Source: Pseudomonadota bacterium
GTDB taxonomy: Bacteria > Desulfobacterota > Desulfovibrionia > Desulfovibrionales > Desulfovibrionaceae
DNA length: 64,000 bases
Assembly (NCBI GenBank): GCA_023403845.1
Contig: JAEYDL010000002.1
Location: 1 to 64,000, forward strand
Direction of reading: 5' to 3'
Part shown: piece by piece, positions 63,861 to 64,000 of the stretch
Layout: each line of letters begins with the position of its first letter
How positions within the stretch are numbered: position 1 is the first letter of the stretch
Notes under the pieces: model-generated
The model's database searches: none
The model's input: the letters and a program-made list of their open reading frames with translations, nothing else
Told to the model about the DNA's origin: nothing
Position numbers and translations under genes: made by a program

Positions 63861-63925
63861 TCCTGTGCCATGTCTGGGTCTGTATGCCGTAAAGCATGGT
63901 TGCAAGGTGGCTCACCAATCTTTTT

Positions 63926-64000
63926 TCAGATGTCATCGATCGTTTCGTGAAATGCCCTCAGGGAGTTCGAACTCACTGCGAAAAATGGGTATTTCATATA
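63926..64000 (-). CDS. possible 3' end of a gene running in from beyond the window
   Basis: A minus-strand frame is open from the window edge to TGA at 63926-63928 and encodes MKYPFFAVSSNSLRAFHETIDDI. It is too short to identify and does not look like the Fis-type C-terminus of a sigma54 activator. May be chance. Confidence 0.25.
   Translation of the reverse strand, partial: YMKYPFFAVSSNSLRAFHETIDDI

Noticed and set aside
63741..63950. 69-codon plus-strand frame at the right edge
   Set aside because: It runs across the sigma54 promoter and palindrome and has no ribosome site.
1..64000. CRISPR array
   Set aside because: No regularly spaced direct repeats seen anywhere in the window.

Overview
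The window looks like chromosomal DNA of an anaerobic, sulfate-reducer-type deltaproteobacterium (Desulfovibrionaceae, probably host- or gut-associated). The basis is a complete echABCDEF energy-converting [NiFe]-hydrogenase operon, a sirohaem-dehydrogenase/ccsA-like/hemA operon, the mfd-SurA-like-RodZ-like-recO-glyQS-rpsT block, and many TRAP, SLC13 and GltS-type organic-acid and amino-acid uptake systems. This is inferred from gene content and recalled gene order; no database search was possible.

Layout. 0.2-3.6 kb: a secreted protein of unknown function and a permuted papain-like (YiiX/NlpC-P60-type) enzyme. 3.7-6.7 kb (-): a sulfonate/nitrate-type ABC importer operon with a half-length AbrB-type membrane protein inserted. 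7.4-8.8 kb (-): an M23 peptidase. 9.4 kb: tRNA-Leu(CAG), followed by about 1.3 kb of apparently decayed DNA. 10.8 kb: a SnoaL-like protein. 11.6-16.9 kb (-): echABCDEF. 17.3-27.1 kb: a sigma54 activator and a divergent catabolic operon (cyclic amidohydrolase, TRAP DctPQM, D-aminoacylase family, AroM family, aminotransferase). 27.2 kb: pirin. 28.4-31.6 kb: a TAXI-TRAP transporter behind a short aromatic-rich ORF and a terminator. 32.0-35.2 kb (-): the haem/sirohaem operon. 35.4 kb: GNAT. 36.1-39.5 kb: LysR, gltS and a ureohydrolase, then an aminotransferase pseudogene. 40.2-44.9 kb: MFS exporter, adk, a cysteine-cluster protein, a CoA-binding protein and an M24 peptidase. 45.2-55.1 kb: mfd to rpsT. 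55.1-55.7 kb: a broken IS200-type element. 55.8-63.4 kb (-): a second catabolic operon (SLC13 transporter, dihydroorotase-like amidohydrolase, AroM family, guanine-deaminase-like enzyme, FdrA, DUF1116/YlbE).

The most interesting signal is the pair of catabolic operons. Each has a -24/-12 (sigma54) promoter with a perfect palindrome upstream, its own transporter, a cyclic amidohydrolase, and an AroM-family protein with two cysteines spaced as in Asp/Glu/hydantoin racemases. The first has the parts for ring opening, N-deacylation, isomerisation and transamination of an imported cyclic ureide or N-acyl amino acid. The second ends in FdrA plus DUF1116, two of the three subunits reported for oxamate carbamoyltransferase in E. 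coli, with the third (DUF2877/YlbF) and a carbamate kinase absent from the window. Substrates are not determined by the sequence.
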